Below, piece after piece: positions 8,025 through 17,003 of a stretch of 64,000 bases of DNA. The stretch covers positions 868,001 to 932,000 of the forward strand of contig NZ_SJPP01000002.1 in the NCBI RefSeq assembly GCF_007860075.1, written 5' to 3'. The first letter of the stretch is position 1, and each line of letters begins with the position of its first letter. Source of the stretch: Symmachiella macrocystis (GTDB taxonomy: Bacteria > Planctomycetota > Planctomycetia > Planctomycetales > Planctomycetaceae). A model generated the notes under the pieces. It made no database searches, had not been told where the DNA came from, and was given only the letters and a program-made list of their open reading frames with translations. A program made the translations under genes and the position numbers.

Positions 8025-8960
8025 TCAACGAGCGGCTTCGCGTTTATCGGCACTACGTATGTCGATGGTCATTGTCGCTTCCAGACCGGCACGCATAATA
8101 CCATCGGCATTCTCCACTTCAGCGGTGATCAGCACGTCTTTGGCAACGCTGTCGATTTCCAGTGCCACGAATTTGATACGTCCCTTAAACGAATTTTTCT
8201 TGGCTGGCAGAATTTCTTCATCGACGTCGAGCGTGACAGTGACCGGCATGCCTTGCTTGATTTGCCAAGCATCCTTGTAGTGCAGCATGCCTTCGACTTT
8301 CAGTCGCCGCGTGCTGGTGATTTCCAGGATGATGTCACCCGCGCGGACTGCTTCGCCTTTGGACTTTTTAACGTCCGTCACCATCCCGTCAAAGGGGGCC
8401 ACGACGGAAAATTCTTCAAGCACAGCTTTGGCGGCATCGGCTTTTCGCTTGTTGACATCAAACTGCCATTTGGCCTGTTCGATTTGCAACTCGGACTTGT
8501 CGGCTGCCAGTTTTTTCTCTTGGATATCGATGTCCGCGAATGCCCTCCGAGTTTGTTTATTGGCTTCTTCGCTTTTTTCGAGATCTTTTTTAGCGAACTC
8601 AAAGGCTTTGGTGGCGTAACGGACTTCGATATCGTTTTCGGCCTGTGCCTTGGCTGTGTCGTATTCCGCACGTGCCACTTCGTCCTTCAGTCCCGCCACG
8701 ACCTGGTCCGCGTGTACGATGTCCCCTTCACGAGGCTCGACGAATTTTAGAATTCCTTCGCGAGCTGAGGCTAACTCCACTTGATCAATCAATTTGACTT
8801 GCGCGCGTTTGATGATGACCACACCTGGCGCGGTCTGCGGCGTTTTTTTTGCCGCTTGATCGCCATCCTGGCCTGCAGCGGGAATGGCCGTAACGGCAAG
8901 TAGTCCTGAGCTGAGCAGGAACGTCGACAGAATCGTCAATCGAATGCATCCGCGTGACAT
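8025..8960 (-). CDS. HlyD/RND-type periplasmic adaptor (membrane fusion) protein
   Basis: A 311-residue protein. Residues 1-31 are a signal peptide (LSTFLLSSGLLAVTAIPAAG). A split lipoyl-like domain (REGDIVHADQVVAGL ... FSVVAPFDGMVTDVKKSKGE) flanks a coiled-coil hairpin of about 110 residues rich in Ala/Glu/Lys, followed by a beta-barrel segment. This is the order of adaptor proteins that link an inner-membrane pump to the outer membrane. No pump gene is adjacent, so it may serve a transporter elsewhere or act alone. The frame is open to 9146, but the ATG at 8960 has GGAGAA at good spacing and starts the signal peptide. Confidence 0.85.
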   Translation of the reverse strand: MSRGCIRLTILSTFLLSSGLLAVTAIPAAGQDGDQAAKKTPQTAPGVVIIKRAQVKLIDQVELASAREGILKFVEPREGDIVHADQVVAGLKDEVARAEYDTAKAQAENDIEVRYATKAFEFAKKDLEKSEEANKQTRRAFADIDIQEKKLAADKSELQIEQAKWQFDVNKRKADAAKAVLEEFSVVAPFDGMVTDVKKSKGEAVRAGDIILEITSTRRLKVEGMLHYKDAWQIKQGMPVTVTLDVDEEILPAKKNSFKGRIKFVALEIDSVAKDVLITAEVENADGIMRAGLEATMTIDIRSADKREAAR

Positions 8961-9273
8961 TACGTGGTTCTCCGTCCAGTACTGTTCGCGGTTCACGACC
9001 GCATTGAGGGACGCCGATCGTGGAACGATCCGTGCGTTGTGGGAGGCGGGAGGGCTGATTTGGAGGGTCCTCTCAGCTGGTAAGTCCCCAGACTCTACCG
9101 TTAGCGTAGCGGGGGATTCGTCACCTGGCAACATTTTCCACCGCATCGCGGGCAGTTTCCCGTCAAACGGGACCGCACTGCGTAGTGGTGGTTGAGCATG
9201 CCGGTTTCACCGAATCCGCCGGAAAGGGCGAACGCACCGGGAATTCGTTCTGTGCACGATCCCGTCGAACCGT
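8961..9273. other. Intergenic region, no gene seen
   Basis: It lies between the coiled-coil protein's stop and the adaptor's start, both on the minus strand. It holds GTCCCCAGACTCTACCG- and CCCGTCAAACGGG-like stretches; the latter (9159-9171) is a small palindrome, but no T-run follows. It presumably carries the adaptor promoter. Confidence 0.45.
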
Positions 9274-10782
9274 TTAATCTTCGAGGTCAGCAGTGCGAAC
9301 CGCTGGCGTAGTCTCCGCGCATTCCTGGTCGGAGATCTGTTTGAGCAAATCCCGAATGACCGCCTCGGCTTGTGCTTTTTCCTGGTTCCATTGTTGCTGC
9401 TTTTGGTGCCAGGTTTGTTCGCGGCTCTCGAGCGTCTGTTCCGCCTCCGCGGCCCGCTGCTCACGCTGCTGCAACTGTGCCGTCCGTTCGGTGACCCATT
9501 CGGCTAGGGCCTGTCGCTCTTCGCGGAATTCATCCCGTTGTTTCTGGTACTGCGTTTGCGCACGCTCCAACTCCTGACGGTGTTGGATGAGGTCTTCACG
9601 GGATTGCTTGTAATGTTCGGCCAACGCGGTTTGCGCTTCGTCGACCCGCTGCTTGGCGACATCCGGCCCAGTGGATTGAGCGAGTTGCGCCCAAGCCTCT
9701 TCGACCGACAGCCGCATTTCTAATGTCTTGCGGTGCGTGTCTTCCAACTCCGCCCGCAACCGGTCAAGCCGTAGCCGCCGAGCTTCGAGGTTTTCGGCGT
9801 GCAACTTGAGCATGTTCTGTTGGCGCCGCAGCTCGGATTGCTGTGTTTCTTGGTCCCGGTCCCAAGCTTGACGTTCGTTGAGCAACCGCTCGCGGTCCGC
9901 GTCATTTTTATCTTGACTGGCCAGTCGATGTTTTTGGATCAGCTCACGTTCACGGACTAGTGATTTTTCTCGCTGGTCCAACAAATCGCGAAACCGTACG
10001 GCTTGCACCCGTTGGGAGCGGAGACTTTCCGCCGTCCGCTGACGGTCCTGGACAGCCTGTTGTTGTTCGCGACGAAATTCCTCTTGATGACTCTCCAGCT
10101 CGTGCCGCGCCTTCTTGAGATGCTCTTCTTGAAAGCGAACACGGTTTTGCAGCAGCGTTTGTTCCCGTTCGAGCTCAGCCGTCTGTTCCGTGTGCTGTGC
10201 AGCCAGTTCACCTTGCGATCGAAGCAGTTCTTGCCGCTGCTGCTCCAATTCGTGTTCAAGCTTGGCGCATTGTTGGAGCCGTTCGGTGCAGTCCGATTCC
10301 TGTTGATGCAGTCGAGCGTCGCGTTCTTCGGCCTCTTCCTCGAATTGGCTCACCCACAACCGCACACTGCGGCGCTCTTGGTCCAACAAGGCCAATTGAC
10401 CATTCAGCCGTTGTTCACGGCGGTCCATTTCGGAGAATTGCGTCCTCAGACGCTCGGCGATCTGGCTGGCCTGCAACAGCGTGCGCTCTTCGCGCAACAG
10501 TCCCACACCGCTAGCTGGTTCCACCGCCGAATTCGCTTCAATTTGCTGGCCGGCGTATTGATCGACATCAACACTCGACGTCTGCGACTCAGCCGCTGGT
10601 GCCTCAGACGCAGTAACTGGAGTCTGTGACGCGGCAGCCGGGGCCATTGCAGCGACGGTGCTGGGAGACGCGGAGGAACGGAGCGCATGCGGCCCGTCCA
10701 CACGATGTTCACCGAGGCGTTGCGGAGCGCTATCGCTCGGTGTTTGTGCTGGCGGCGAACTGCTTGTGACGTCTTCGCTCAT
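9274..10782 (-). CDS. Long coiled-coil protein, unknown function
   Basis: A 502-residue protein almost free of aromatic or membrane segments. The first ~105 residues are Ser/Pro/Ala-rich and low in complexity; the remainder is a nearly continuous coiled coil rich in Gln, Glu, Arg and Leu (for example LEREQTLLQNRVRFQEEHLK). It lacks ATPase motifs, so it is not an SMC protein. The frame opens at 10827, but the ATG at 10782 (MSEDVTSSSP) has AGGA upstream. It follows thioredoxin by 75 bp on the same strand and may share its transcript. A structural, scaffolding or cell-envelope role is possible; no family is recognised. Confidence 0.7.
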   Translation of the reverse strand: MSEDVTSSSPPAQTPSDSAPQRLGEHRVDGPHALRSSASPSTVAAMAPAAASQTPVTASEAPAAESQTSSVDVDQYAGQQIEANSAVEPASGVGLLREERTLLQASQIAERLRTQFSEMDRREQRLNGQLALLDQERRSVRLWVSQFEEEAEERDARLHQQESDCTERLQQCAKLEHELEQQRQELLRSQGELAAQHTEQTAELEREQTLLQNRVRFQEEHLKKARHELESHQEEFRREQQQAVQDRQRTAESLRSQRVQAVRFRDLLDQREKSLVRERELIQKHRLASQDKNDADRERLLNERQAWDRDQETQQSELRRQQNMLKLHAENLEARRLRLDRLRAELEDTHRKTLEMRLSVEEAWAQLAQSTGPDVAKQRVDEAQTALAEHYKQSREDLIQHRQELERAQTQYQKQRDEFREERQALAEWVTERTAQLQQREQRAAEAEQTLESREQTWHQKQQQWNQEKAQAEAVIRDLLKQISDQECAETTPAVRTADLED

Positions 10783-10857
10783 TCCGGGAATCCTTTCCCT
10801 GGAAGCATTGAAAAACCCAGGCAACACGACCTGCAGCGGTCATGTCGCCGCGGGGGG

Positions 10858-11187
10858 TCAGCTCAGGTGCGTATCCAAAGCGGCGGAGAACTTGGCTTTG
10901 TTGGCCACGCCGACAAACTTGTCAACGACTTCGCCCCCTTTGAACAACAGAATCGTGGGGATTCCTTGAATCTGATAATTCGTGGGAGTCGCTTGGTTTT
11001 CGTCGGTGTTGACTTTCCCGATCTTCACGCGGCCGGCATAGTCGTTCGCCAACTCGTCGATCGTGGGGGCAATCATTTTGCAAGGTCCACACCAAGGGGC
11101 CCAAAAGTCCACCAGTACCGGCACGTCCGATTCGAGAACTTCCGATTGGAAATTTCCATCAGTAAACTCAACAACATTTTCAGCCAT
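10858..11187 (-). CDS. trxA: Thioredoxin
   Basis: A 109-residue protein with the active site WCGPC at residues 32-36, preceded by VLVDFWAP, and with the cis-proline loop QGIPTILLFKGGE. The length and all landmarks are those of classical TrxA, which reduces disulfides in cytoplasmic proteins using NADPH through thioredoxin reductase. The frame is open to 11265, but MAENVVEFTDGNF at 11187 is the standard thioredoxin start and has GAGGA 7 bases upstream. The coiled-coil gene follows 75 bp downstream. Confidence 0.97.
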   Translation of the reverse strand: MAENVVEFTDGNFQSEVLESDVPVLVDFWAPWCGPCKMIAPTIDELANDYAGRVKIGKVNTDENQATPTNYQIQGIPTILLFKGGEVVDKFVGVANKAKFSAALDTHLS

Positions 11188-11588
11188 GGGGGCGTCCTCA
11201 AAGTCCGTCTGATCGATAATGAGATGTGGTCCGTCAGTCGCACACGGCAAACGCCGCCACAACATGCAAAACCATCTGCCTGTACGGGCATCGGTAAGTC
11301 TGTCGCAACCCGGTTCGCGCCCACGGGCTTTGACGTTAGAAAATCTGTTTCAAAAGTTGCGGGAATTATAGGTAAACCACAGAACGTGTCAACGGCCTCT
11401 CAAATAGCCCCTCCTGACACCCCTTGAGAAACAGGTCGTTTCTGAGAACCAATTGCTCCAGCAAACAGCCGCTCGCATCGACATTCGTCCCCGAAACTGC
11501 GAAACTGGCCCTGTGGCATCGAGGATGCCTCGACGAGTAATCGCTTCTCATCTCAGCGGAATCTTTGCGAAACCCTTCAAATTTCAAC
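11188..11588. other. Divergent promoter region between trxA and the gene at 11589
   Basis: About 400 bp that must hold the promoters of thioredoxin (leftward) and of the membrane-anchored protein (rightward). No repeats, clear operators or RNA structures were seen. Part of the right end is open reading frame if the TTG at 11565 is used as start. Confidence 0.4.
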
Positions 11589-12464
11589 ATGGCGACCCCT
11601 GTCTCAAAACTCCTTGAAATCCCTCGCAGCCGGCCACCCTGCCCTGCCAGAGGGATCGTCGCGCTGCTGGCCATACTGATTTCGCTCGCCCCTGGCCTCA
11701 CTTCGGTGCATTTGGCCATAGCTGAAGACGCCCCCGAGGGTCTCCCGGAACTTAGCAGCGTGCAGGACAAGACGCGGGGGATCGGCGACGATGAACGGGA
11801 CGCCTACTTTCAACTTCTGGATTACGCCGCTGCCGGGGATTACAAACAACAGCAGGCCGTCGCCGAAAAAAACTTGGCCAATTTTGAACAACAGTTTTAC
11901 GACAATCAGAAACTCGCACTCGAAAAAGACCCGAACGGTCCGCGTTATCGATTTTCTCTGTACGCCGATATGCTCAAGAACCCGCAAGCCTATCGCGGCC
12001 AACTCGTCCCGCTGCAAGGGCATGTTCGTCGGGTGGAAGAGATGCCGATCATCGATGGCGACGTCGATTTAGGGGTCGCATATCAAGCCTATCTGTTCAC
12101 CGAGGACTCGCGCACCCATCCCTATATCATTGTCTGCCGTGAGGTGCCCCCCGGAATGCCCCGTGGAGGAGACGTGCTGGAGGAAGTCGCTGTGACCGGC
12201 TATTTCTTCAAGCTGTACGCCTACGACGCTCAAGATGCGGTCCGGATTGCGCCATTGCTCATCGCGCAGCGGATCGAATGGTTTCCGCGCCAAGAACCCG
12301 CTCCGGTCATCTCACCTTTCTGGGGAAGTGTTGTCGCCACGGTCGCACTCTTGATTCTGATCGCGTTCCTTTGGAGAATCTCCGCAAAGGATCGTCGCAT
12401 CCGGCAAGAACGTCTGCGGAAAATGACTGACGATGCCACCCCGTTTTCCCCACCCGAAAGCTAA
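11589..12464 (+). CDS. Membrane-anchored exported protein, unknown function
   Basis: A 291-residue protein. A signal or anchor helix at residues ~20-45 (GIVALLAILISLAPGL) is followed by a soluble exported part: a Gln-rich helical stretch and an OB-fold-like beta segment (QLVPLQGHVRRVEEM). One strong membrane helix near the C terminus (VVATVALLILIAFLWRI) is followed by a basic cytoplasmic tail. I do not recognise the family. The start is uncertain: a TTG at 11565 is in frame, but the ATG at 11589 is preferred although its ribosome site is poor. The stop is 7 bp before purN, so the two may be co-transcribed. Confidence 0.65.
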   Translation: MATPVSKLLEIPRSRPPCPARGIVALLAILISLAPGLTSVHLAIAEDAPEGLPELSSVQDKTRGIGDDERDAYFQLLDYAAAGDYKQQQAVAEKNLANFEQQFYDNQKLALEKDPNGPRYRFSLYADMLKNPQAYRGQLVPLQGHVRRVEEMPIIDGDVDLGVAYQAYLFTEDSRTHPYIIVCREVPPGMPRGGDVLEEVAVTGYFFKLYAYDAQDAVRIAPLLIAQRIEWFPRQEPAPVISPFWGSVVATVALLILIAFLWRISAKDRRIRQERLRKMTDDATPFSPPES

Positions 12465-12471
12465 TGGAATC

Positions 12472-13152
12472 ATGCCTGTCGTTCGCCCCGTTGCACTGCC
12501 ACTGAACCGCCCGATTCGGTTGGCTGTCCTACTCTCCGGGGGCGGGACGACTCTCACCAATCTGCTGGAACACAAGGTCGCCGGTCAACTCGACGCTGAA
12601 GTTCCACTGGTGATTGCCAGTCGCGCCAATTGCGGCGGAGTCACCAAGGCGCAAGCAGCTGGATTGGACTGCCGTGTGATTTCGCGTAAGGATTTCGAGG
12701 AGACCTCCACATTCAGCACCGCTGTTTTTGATGCCTGTCGCGATGCTGAAGTCGACTTGGTGGTTTTGGCGGGCTATCTTTCGCTGCTCGAAATCCCCCA
12801 GGACTTTGCGCTGCGGGTGATGAATATCCACCCAGCATTGATTCCGGCATTTTGCGGCGCCGGTTTTTATGGCGGCAACGTCCATGAAGCCGTGCTGGCC
12901 CGCGGAGCCAAGGTGAGTGGCTGCACGGTCCATTTCTCTGACAACATCTATGACAACGGACCAATCATCTTGCAGCGCCCCGTGCCGGTGTTAGACGATG
13001 ACACACCGCAGACCCTAGCTGCCCGGGTCTTTGAGGCCGAACGCGAAGCCTATCCCGAAGCGATTCGCCTCTTTGCCGCCGGTCGGCTGGAAGTCGACGG
13101 CCGCCGCGTCCGCATTCTGCCTGCGGCGGACGCACTCGATTCGCCCGCTTAG
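12472..13152 (+). CDS. purN: Phosphoribosylglycinamide formyltransferase (GART)
   Basis: A 226-residue PurN homolog. PurN transfers a formyl group from 10-formyltetrahydrofolate to GAR in purine synthesis. Visible landmarks are RLAVLLSGGGTTLTNLLEH (phosphate-binding loop), the catalytic triad region MNIHPALIPAF with Asn/His, GAKVSGCTVHFSDNIYDNGPII with His and Asp, and AREAY-like ERE near the end. An in-frame GTG/ATG at 12433 would overlap the previous gene by 32 bp; the ATG at 12472 fits PurN length better. It is the last gene before the microcompartment locus. Confidence 0.95.
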   Translation: MPVVRPVALPLNRPIRLAVLLSGGGTTLTNLLEHKVAGQLDAEVPLVIASRANCGGVTKAQAAGLDCRVISRKDFEETSTFSTAVFDACRDAEVDLVVLAGYLSLLEIPQDFALRVMNIHPALIPAFCGAGFYGGNVHEAVLARGAKVSGCTVHFSDNIYDNGPIILQRPVPVLDDDTPQTLAARVFEAEREAYPEAIRLFAAGRLEVDGRRVRILPAADALDSPA

Positions 13153-13306
13153 ACGCGGGTTCAGACGCTCATTTTCGAGACTTCCTGCGTCCCAGGGCCT
13201 GCGCGCGCTTCGCGCCAGTAGATCACTGTTGTCTCCCATGTTGCGTGAATACCACGTCTCTGCACATATGGCATGACTGGTTTTGGAGGACTACCTGTCA
13301 CAATAG

Positions 13307-13351
13307 TTCATAATTGCGCGTCCTCTATGACAGTTTATGGTTGATAATGAA
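13307..13351. promoter_or_regulatory. Possible operator half-sites upstream of the BMC regulator
   Basis: TTCATAAT (13307-13314) and ATAATGAA (13344-13351) form an imperfect inverted pair (7 of 8) with an AT-richer core than the surroundings, 43 bp before the DeoR-family gene. DeoR proteins commonly autoregulate through such sites. The evidence is weak. Confidence 0.25.
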
Positions 13352-13393
13352 AGATCGTGACGCAATAATGGTGTGGGGAACGCGTTACTCTGA

Positions 13394-14164
13394 ATGGATT
13401 TCGAGCATATGTTATTGGACGAACGACGGCACCGAATACTGCAAACCGTTGAAAATATTGGATTTGCGTCTCTACAAGACCTTGTCGAGCAGACCGGTGT
13501 CAGTGAATCTACGATTCGACGGGATCTGGAGCATCTTGACCGATCCGGTCATATCCGCCGCACGCGTGGTGGAGCGGCCTATGTCGGGGAATCATTAGCG
13601 GACTTAGCTGAAAGGGGCACCCGGGCCCTCTCAGAAAAACAGGCGGTCGCCAAAACCGTGGCGGCCATGATAGAGGAGGGAGAGGCGATTTTGCTCGATG
13701 GCGGGACGACGACCTACGAAGTCGCCCGGCACTTGATTGGCAAATCGCTGCAAGTGGTCACCAACTCGCTGCCCATTCTCAATTTGTTGGCCAACGAGCC
13801 AGATATCGAATTGGTGGCAATCGGCGGGTATCTGTACCCGAAAACAGGTGTGGCACTCGGGCCGGTGGCGATGGCGTCGTTGGCGCAGATTCATGTGCGG
13901 CGGTTAATTATCAGCGTGGGAGGCGTGACTGAAATCGGGTTGTTCAACAGCAACACCCTGCTGGTCGAAACCGAACGACGCATGATGGAAGTGGCCGAGG
14001 AAGTCGTGGTCGTCACGGATAGCGGAAAACTGGGTCATCGTGCATTGGCCCATTTGGCTCCTCTGGAGCAAGTCGACCGCGTTGTGGTCGATGCGGGAAT
14101 TACGGATCAATGGCGGACAATTTTTGCCGACGCCGGTGTCGAAGTCACGATTGCCGAGTCGTAA
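13394..14164 (+). CDS. DeoR-family transcriptional regulator of the BMC operon
   Basis: A 256-residue protein with an N-terminal winged helix ([20 protein letters not shown] then [16 protein letters not shown]) and a C-terminal DeoR sugar-phosphate sensor domain with [19 protein letters not shown] and [13 protein letters not shown]. DeoR proteins bind phosphorylated sugars and usually repress catabolic operons. As the first gene of the BMC locus, transcribed in the same direction, it very likely controls it, with a deoxy-sugar phosphate as inducer. The start at 13394 is taken; an alternative ATG at 13409 is possible because neither has a strong ribosome site. Confidence 0.93.
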   Translation: MDFEHMLLDERRHRILQTVENIGFASLQDLVEQTGVSESTIRRDLEHLDRSGHIRRTRGGAAYVGESLADLAERGTRALSEKQAVAKTVAAMIEEGEAILLDGGTTTYEVARHLIGKSLQVVTNSLPILNLLANEPDIELVAIGGYLYPKTGVALGPVAMASLAQIHVRRLIISVGGVTEIGLFNSNTLLVETERRMMEVAEEVVVVTDSGKLGHRALAHLAPLEQVDRVVVDAGITDQWRTIFADAGVEVTIAES

Positions 14165-14203
14165 TGGACCGGCGAAATCATATTACAACAGGTTGATTCT
14201 TCT

Positions 14204-14908
14204 ATGACGCAACTGAGCAACGGATTTAGCAGAACACAAATCGAACACGTTGTGCGAGACATCCTGCTCGCGCGACTGGGTGACAAATCCGCGCAGCCCA
14301 ATCCGCTGGTGGTGAATATCTCCGCCCGGCATGTGCATTTGACCGACGAGCACGTGGAAGTGCTGTTCGGCCCAGGGGCCAAACTGGAACCGATGCGCGA
14401 TTTGTATCAGGACGGCTACTACGCCGCCACGCAAACTGTGGCGGTTGTCGGCCCTCGCCGACGGATGCTGCCCGACGTGCGGGTCTTGGGACCGACTCGC
14501 AATGCATCGCAAGTCGAATTGGCGTTTACCGATGGTATTTCGTTAGGCATCGACCTGCCCGTCCGCTGCAGCGGCGATCACCACGACACGACCGGCTGTG
14601 TGCTCGTCGGCCCCAAAGGGGTTGTGGAATTGACCGCGGGCGTGATTCGCGCAGAACGACATGTCCACATGGGGCCAGCCGATTTGGCCTACTACGGCGT
14701 TGCCGACGGCGACCGGTTGCATTTGCGGATTGAGTCCGAAGGCTGCACGACAACCTTGGAAGATTTATTGGTGCGTGCCAGCGACGACGTCAAGTTGGAG
14801 GTCCACCTCGACACCGACGAAGGAAACGCCGTCTCGCTCGATCGGGCGACCAAGGTCGAATTGATTGTCCCGCACGCAACATCGAGCGACTGCGCTTGCA
14901 AGCATTGA
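14204..14908 (+). CDS. pduL: Phosphate propanoyltransferase PduL (BMC phosphotransacylase)
   Basis: A 234-residue PduL-family enzyme, which converts acyl-CoA and phosphate to acyl-phosphate and CoA inside the organelle, recycling CoA. The two zinc-site repeats are visible: [19 protein letters not shown] near residue 45 and [20 protein letters not shown] near residue 150. Residues 5-27 ([19 protein letters not shown]) form an amphipathic helix of the encapsulation-peptide type, separated by a short linker from the catalytic part. It is unrelated to Pta. It lies 39 bp after the regulator gene. Confidence 0.95.
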   Translation: MTQLSNGFSRTQIEHVVRDILLARLGDKSAQPNPLVVNISARHVHLTDEHVEVLFGPGAKLEPMRDLYQDGYYAATQTVAVVGPRRRMLPDVRVLGPTRNASQVELAFTDGISLGIDLPVRCSGDHHDTTGCVLVGPKGVVELTAGVIRAERHVHMGPADLAYYGVADGDRLHLRIESEGCTTTLEDLLVRASDDVKLEVHLDTDEGNAVSLDRATKVELIVPHATSSDCACKH

Positions 14909-14980
14909 TGAAGACATGGCGATGAAATTCGCCGCCGAATACAGACACTGAAGCGGATGTTTTTAATTGTTTTTCAAACC

Positions 14981-14998
14981 GCGGATCTTTGGATCCGC
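14981..14998. other. Stem-loop before the first shell gene
   Basis: GCGGATC / GATCCGC form a perfect 7-bp stem around TTTG, 36 bases before the start of the first BMC-H gene. No T-run follows. Confidence 0.6.
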
Positions 14999-15033
14999 AG
15001 CACTTAGTCTCACAACACGAGGAGATGAGAGAG

Positions 15034-15327
15034 ATGGCGAAAGCGATGGAAGCCTTAGGCATGATCGAAACGCGGGGGTTGATCGCCCTGATCGAGGCAT
15101 CGGATGCGATGCTCAAAGCGGCCAACGTTGAGTTGGCGGGCTGGGAAAAAGTCGGGAGTGGTTTGGTGACAGTGTTCGCCGTTGGTGATGTGGCCGCAGT
15201 CAAAGCCGCCGTCGACGCCGGTGCCAGTGCTGCCAGCAAGATTGGTGAAGTCGTCAGCGTGCAAGTCATTCCGCGTCCGCACGAAGAACTGACGGGTATC
15301 CTCCCTTCGACCAAAGCAACCAAATAA
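15034..15327 (+). CDS. BMC-H hexameric shell protein (PduA/EutM-like)
   Basis: A 97-residue single-BMC-domain protein that tiles the facets of the shell as hexamers. [20 protein letters not shown] and [20 protein letters not shown] are the conserved BMC helices and strands. The central pore loop reads KVGSGLV, the PduA-type loop associated with small polar metabolites. The AGGAG 9 bases upstream supports the ATG at 15034 over the in-frame ones at 14989 and 15025. It is paired with the second BMC-H gene at 15399. Confidence 0.96.
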   Translation: MAKAMEALGMIETRGLIALIEASDAMLKAANVELAGWEKVGSGLVTVFAVGDVAAVKAAVDAGASAASKIGEVVSVQVIPRPHEELTGILPSTKATK

Positions 15328-15330
15328 TCT

Positions 15331-15360
15331 CCGCCTCGGCATCTATGCATGATGCGGCGG
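15331..15360. other. Stem-loop between the two BMC-H genes
   Basis: CCGCC-tcg-GCATC pairs with GATGC-GGCGG around a 7-base loop, with one 3-base bulge. It starts four bases after the stop of the first BMC-H gene. Confidence 0.55.
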
Positions 15361-15398
15361 ATTCAAATCACAAAATTTTGTTAGGACAAGTGAAGACC

Positions 15399-15668
15399 AT
15401 GAGTGGAGAAGCAATCGGGTTGATCGAAACCAAAGGACTGGTGGCCCAAATTGAGGCAACGGATGCCATGCTCAAGGCGGCCAACGTGACTTTGGTCAAG
15501 CAAATTCAAATCGGCGGTGCCTACATTACGACCGTCGTCCAAGGTGACGTGGGTTCCGTGCGTGCCGCTGTGGACGCCGGTGCTGATGTCGCAGGACGCT
15601 CAGGAGAACTCGTCAGCGCCCACGTCATCGCCCGCCCCGAAGCAGCCGTCATGAAAATGTTCGTCTAG
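15399..15668 (+). CDS. BMC-H hexameric shell protein, second paralog
   Basis: An 89-residue BMC-domain protein (GLIETKGLVAQIEATDAMLK; VRAAVDAGADVAGRSGELVS). It differs from the upstream paralog in the pore loop, which reads QIGGAYI rather than KVGSGLV, so the two hexamers probably let different molecules pass. The frame opens at 15345, but MSGEAIGLIETKG at 15399 is the normal family start, with AGGA upstream. Family identity is certain; the permeant molecule is unknown. Confidence 0.95.
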   Translation: MSGEAIGLIETKGLVAQIEATDAMLKAANVTLVKQIQIGGAYITTVVQGDVGSVRAAVDAGADVAGRSGELVSAHVIARPEAAVMKMFV

Positions 15669-15690
15669 GGCCGCGCTAGGACAAGCGAAG

Positions 15691-15729
15691 TGACTGCCTA
15701 CTGTCTACCGTCTACTGCCTACTAATAAG
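15691..15729 (+). repeat. Short CTACTGCC-type repeat tract
   Basis: Four imperfect copies of a 7-9 bp unit (gactgccta, ctgtctacc, gtctactgcc, tactaataa) directly upstream of the acetate kinase gene. It shares ctgcctactaataa exactly with the tract at 7461-7494. Confidence 0.6.
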
Positions 15730-15744
15730 AACGGATTCGAGTCC

Positions 15745-16926
15745 ATGAAAGTCCTCGTCGCCAATCTCGGCTCTACGAGTTTTAAGTACCGGTTGTTTGA
15801 CTTGTCGTCCGATGTGCAACTTGCGCGGGGCGGGATTGATCGGATCGGTTCGGCGGAGAGTTCGTGCCAGGTGGAAATCGGAGATTACTCCGACACTGCC
15901 ACACGGCACATTCCGGATCACGCCGCGGCGGTCAAAATCTGTTTAGAACAGTTGACCGACGCGGAGCATGGTTGCTTAGGCGCGGTGAGTGAGGTGGCGG
16001 TCATTGGGTTTAAGACGGTTTTCGCCGGCAGGCTCAGCGGTGTACGCGTTGTGAATGAAGAGTTGTTAGCGGCGATGGAGGAGTTGTCGGATATCGCACC
16101 CGCGCACAATCCCCCGTATGTAAAAGCCATGCGGCAGTTGCGCGAGGCGTGTCCGGAAATTCCGCTCGTGGCGGCATTGGAAACAGGCTTCCACGATACG
16201 ATTCCGCTGGCCAATCGCAGCTATGCGGTTCCAGCAGCTTGGCGAACGGATTACCAAGTTCAACGGTGGGGATTTCACGGTGCCAGCCACCGTTACATCA
16301 CCACGCGGATTGCTGAAATTCTGGGCCGGGACGACCTGCGGGTCATCTCCTGCCACTTGGGAGGCAGCAATTCGCTCTGTGCAGCCAAGGACGGCGTCTC
16401 GTTGGCCAACAGTTTGGGCATGAGTCCGCAATCGGGCTTGCCGCACAACAATCGCGTCGGCGATTTCGATCCCTTTGCCTTGCCGGTGTTAATGCGAGCA
16501 ACGGGAAAGAGTTTGGCAGAGTTACTAGAGGATTTGGCCAACAAGAGCGGCTTGTTGGGCGTGAGTGGATTGAGCGGAGACGTACGGGACTTGGAGGAAG
16601 CGGCTGCCGAGGGACATGCAGGAGCGCAATTGGCGCTCGACGTCTTCGTCGCCTCAATTCGGCAATACGTCGGTGCCTATTTAACGGTACTCGGTGGTGC
16701 CGATGCGATCGTCTTTACCGGCGGCATCGGTGAAAACAGCCAACTGATTCGCCAGCAGGTCTGCGACAACATGGCCTGGGCGGGAATCGAGTTGGATACG
16801 GAATTGAATCAAAAGGTGGACGGAGAAACAAAGATCTCAACGGCCGGCAGTGCGACGGAGATTTGGGTCCTGCAGACCAACGAAGAAATCATCGTCGCTC
16901 GCCAAGCGGCCAAAGCGATTTCCTAA
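15745..16926 (+). CDS. ackA: Acetate kinase (BMC-associated, acyl-phosphate to acid + ATP)
   Basis: A 393-residue ASKHA-fold kinase with [16 protein letters not shown] at the N terminus, [39 protein letters not shown] and [20 protein letters not shown], all diagnostic of AckA. In this locus it should take the acyl-phosphate made by PduL (lactyl-phosphate is the inferred substrate) and yield lactate with ATP. The loop usually reading GNGGS in canonical AckA reads GGSNSLCAA here, so substrate preference may differ from acetate. It has no extra N- or C-terminal helix, unlike four other enzymes of the operon, so it may work outside the shell. Confidence 0.93.
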   Translation: MKVLVANLGSTSFKYRLFDLSSDVQLARGGIDRIGSAESSCQVEIGDYSDTATRHIPDHAAAVKICLEQLTDAEHGCLGAVSEVAVIGFKTVFAGRLSGVRVVNEELLAAMEELSDIAPAHNPPYVKAMRQLREACPEIPLVAALETGFHDTIPLANRSYAVPAAWRTDYQVQRWGFHGASHRYITTRIAEILGRDDLRVISCHLGGSNSLCAAKDGVSLANSLGMSPQSGLPHNNRVGDFDPFALPVLMRATGKSLAELLEDLANKSGLLGVSGLSGDVRDLEEAAAEGHAGAQLALDVFVASIRQYVGAYLTVLGGADAIVFTGGIGENSQLIRQQVCDNMAWAGIELDTELNQKVDGETKISTAGSATEIWVLQTNEEIIVARQAAKAIS

Positions 16927-16943
16927 TTAACATTTTCTCTCAG

Positions 16944-16962
16944 CCCTCGGCTTCGCCGGGGG
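16944..16962. other. GC-rich stem-loop between ackA and the first pentamer gene
   Basis: CCCTCGGC pairs with GCCGGGGG (one G-T pair) around TTC. There is no following T-run, so it is an RNA-processing or stabilising structure rather than a classical terminator. Confidence 0.55.
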
Positions 16963-17003
16963 GTAACTGACAAAACGGTAAACAAACACAACAAGGACAC
17001 GCC

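Noticed and set aside
13344-13351. AT-rich stretch before the DeoR gene as a strong operator
   Set aside because: Inverted pair is imperfect and far apart; listed only at low confidence.
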